A DNA stretch of 64,000 nucleotides from Pseudoxanthomonas sp. GM95. Its GTDB lineage: Bacteria; Pseudomonadota; Gammaproteobacteria; Xanthomonadales; Xanthomonadaceae. Every line of letters starts with the position of its first letter. The first letter of the stretch is position 1. The translations under genes and the position numbers were made by a program. Of this stretch, positions 62,334-64,000 are shown piece by piece. The notes under the pieces are model-generated. The model had not been told where the DNA came from. It did not search any database and saw only the letters and a program-made list of their open reading frames with translations. The DNA is taken from positions 372,001 through 436,000 of the forward strand of contig NZ_FOAX01000002.1 in assembly GCF_900109775.1 (NCBI RefSeq), read 5' to 3'.

Positions 62334-64000
62334 ATGCCCAAACGTCCGCTGCGCGCCACGCTCTCCCTGCTTGCCTTAGCGCTATGCGCGCCGGCCATCG
62401 CTGCCGATCCCGCATCGCGTCCGTGGATGGATGCCAGCAAGCCGGCGGCCGAACGCGCCCGCGCCGTGCTGGCGCAGATGACCACCGAGGAGAAGCTCAA
62501 GCTGCTCAACGGCGACGTGGAGCTGGACGACATCGGCACCGGTATCAACCCGTGCATCGGCCATATCGCCGCCAATCCGCGTCTGGGCCTGCCCGAGCTG
62601 TGCATGGCCGATGGCCCGGCCGGCGTCAGCAATGGCACCACCGGCGTCACCGTGTTCCCCGCGCCGATGATGACCGCATCGAGCTGGAGCCCGGACCTGT
62701 TGTACCGCTACGGCGTGGCGCTGGGCGCCGAGCACGCCGGCAAGCGCCACAACGTGGTGCTGGCACCGACCATCAACATCGCGCGCTCGCCGCGCTGGGG
62801 TCGCCTGGCCGAAACCCTGAGCGAAGACCCGCTGCTCACCGCCAAGCTGGGCACGGCGATCATCCAGGGCGTGCAGTCGCACCCGATCATGGCCGACGCC
62901 AAGCATTTCGCCGCCTACAACCAGGAAACCGACCGCTTCGGCGACGCGCCCGGTTACAACGCGGTGGACGTGCAGGTGGGCGAACGCGCGCTGCACGAGA
63001 TCTACTACCCGGCGTTCAAGTCGGCGGTGCAGGAGGGCAAGGTCGGCTCGGTGATGTGCGCCTACAACCGCATCAACGGCCACTACGCCTGCGAGAACGC
63101 ACAGACCTTCGGCACGCTACGCAAGGAGTGGGGCTTCGATGGCTTCATCGTGGCCGACTGGTACTTCGGCCACCGCAGCCTGTTGCCTGCGGTGAAGGCG
63201 GGCATGGATATCTCGATGCCCGGCGGCAAGAACCCGTTCGGCTTCGAGGATTTCTACGGCGCGCCGCTGGTGGCCGCGGTGAAAGACGGCAGCGTCACCA
63301 CGTCCGACATCGATGGCATGGCGCTGAACGTGCTCACGCCGATGTTCCGCTTAGGGCTCGTCGACCATCCGCTGCCGCGCGAAGTCAAAGCCGATGTGCG
63401 CACGCCCGAGCACAAGGCTCTGGCGCGCGAGATCGCCGAGCGCGGCACCGTGCTGCTGAAGAACGACCGCGGCGTGCTGCCGCTGTCACCCACGCTCAAG
63501 ACCCTGGCCGTGATCGGTGACGACGCCGGCGCCAATGTCAGCGCGACCGAGCGCTACGGCGGCTTCGTCAACTATCCGGGCATGGAGATCGTGACCCCGC
63601 TCGGCGGCCTGCAGCGCCGCGCGCCGAAGGGCACCACGGTGAAGTATTCGCTCGGCACCGCCGGCATCAAGCCGCTGCCGGTGATGGAGGCCTCCGCGCT
63701 GCAGGGCAAGGGCTGGACCGCGCGTTACTACGCCAACAACGACTTCTCTGGCGCACCGGCTATCACGCGCAGCGAAGCCACCATCGACATGATCGACAAG
63801 GTGCCCGAGACGCTGCCCAAGCCGTTCTCCGCGCGCTGGAATGCGACCCTGGTGCCCAAGGACAGCGGCCTGTATCGCTTCTCGATCACCGGCGGCAGCG
63901 ACCTGCGCCTGTTCGTCGATGGCGTGGAGATCGCCAAGATCTGGAAGCAGAGCTTCAGCGGCACCAGCCATGGCATCGCCCAGCTGACTGCCGGCAAGGC
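62334..64000 (+). CDS. Glycoside hydrolase family 3 beta-glucosidase with PA14 domain, 3' end beyond window
   Basis: About 555 N-terminal residues are present; the frame is open at base 64000. Signal peptide about residues 1-24 (ALCAPAIAADP). The GH3 N-terminal barrel is read in LAPTINIARSPRWGRLAETLSEDP, ADAKHFAAYNQETDR and the nucleophile Asp in GFDGFIVADWYFG (about residue 275). The second domain begins at RGTVLLKNDRGVLPLS and is interrupted by a PA14 insert (KGWTARYYANNDFSG ... DSGLYRFSITGGSDLRLFVDGVEI), a carbohydrate-binding module common in plant-cell-wall-degrading GH3 enzymes. It probably cleaves beta-glucosides in the periplasm. Confidence 0.88.
   Translation, partial: MPKRPLRATLSLLALALCAPAIAADPASRPWMDASKPAAERARAVLAQMTTEEKLKLLNGDVELDDIGTGINPCIGHIAANPRLGLPELCMADGPAGVSNGTTGVTVFPAPMMTASSWSPDLLYRYGVALGAEHAGKRHNVVLAPTINIARSPRWGRLAETLSEDPLLTAKLGTAIIQGVQSHPIMADAKHFAAYNQETDRFGDAPGYNAVDVQVGERALHEIYYPAFKSAVQEGKVGSVMCAYNRINGHYACENAQTFGTLRKEWGFDGFIVADWYFGHRSLLPAVKAGMDISMPGGKNPFGFEDFYGAPLVAAVKDGSVTTSDIDGMALNVLTPMFRLGLVDHPLPREVKADVRTPEHKALAREIAERGTVLLKNDRGVLPLSPTLKTLAVIGDDAGANVSATERYGGFVNYPGMEIVTPLGGLQRRAPKGTTVKYSLGTAGIKPLPVMEASALQGKGWTARYYANNDFSGAPAITRSEATIDMIDKVPETLPKPFSARWNATLVPKDSGLYRFSITGGSDLRLFVDGVEIAKIWKQSFSGTSHGIAQLTAGK

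Noticed and set aside
1..64000. CRISPR arrays, prophage, insertion sequences or attachment sites
   Set aside because: No regularly spaced repeats, transposase, integrase or phage structural genes were seen on either strand.

Overview
The window is a 64 kb piece of a GC-rich Gram-negative chromosome. The MipA/OmpV protein, TonB receptor, periplasmic GH3 glycosidase, RND pump and Tat-exported PaoABC oxidase together suggest a gammaproteobacterium of the Xanthomonadaceae/Lysobacteraceae type (for example Pseudoxanthomonas-like). This is inference from gene content; no rRNA is present to settle it. One tRNA gene, tRNA-Ile(CAU), is seen. No phage, insertion sequence or CRISPR array was found.

Layout. 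(1) 1-17 kb, general genes: a truncated phospholipase-D/cardiolipin synthase-like gene; a transglutaminase-like and zinc-metallopeptidase pair; a first xanthine-dehydrogenase-family operon (PaoABC-like, no Tat signal); a stress-type SDR; MipA plus a two-component system with a small DUF2384-like ORF; a glycine-zipper protein; an aldo/keto reductase; several unknowns. (2) 17-21 kb: a second PaoABC-like operon, with a Tat signal. (3) 21-30 kb, minus strand: a carboxylesterase and a CoA-thioester block (two crotonases, hydroxyacyl-CoA dehydrogenase, class III CoA-transferase, GST, LigI-like hydrolase, AhpD-like protein) beside a LysR gene. (4) 30.6-35.5 kb, plus strand: alpha/beta-hydrolase-fold protein, porin, MFS transporter and 3-oxoadipyl-CoA-type thiolase. 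(5) 35.5-40.8 kb: an outer-membrane protein and an RND efflux pair. (6) 41-59.5 kb: a LysR regulator with two DNA-binding domains, divergent from a long co-directional run. The run has an amidohydrolase, a 4,5-dihydroxyphthalate-decarboxylase-like protein, DctA, an OprB-type porin, LigK, LigJ, an aminotransferase, a PanE-like reductase, a class II aldolase-like protein, then a nearly complete indole-3-acetate (iac) catabolic set: amidase (IacH), IacA, IacB, IacI, IacC, IacD, IacE, IacF and IacG. (7) 60-64 kb: a TonB receptor and a GH3 beta-glucosidase cut by the window edge.

How it fits together. The most striking content is the 22-59.5 kb aromatic-catabolism island. The iac genes should encode a two-component flavin monooxygenase (IacA with reductase IacG), a Rieske dioxygenase (IacC/IacD with reductase IacF), a dehydrogenase (IacE) and an amidase (IacH). 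In characterised bacteria this set takes the plant hormone indole-3-acetate to catechol. Here it is tightly linked, mostly by start/stop overlaps, to genes of a different lower pathway (LigJ/LigK: oxalomesaconate to pyruvate plus oxaloacetate) and to C4-dicarboxylate uptake. No ring-cleavage dioxygenase and no MarR-type iacR is visible. A strong intrinsic terminator lies between iacE and iacF. The upstream CoA block and thiolase could serve a second, beta-oxidation-like lower branch.
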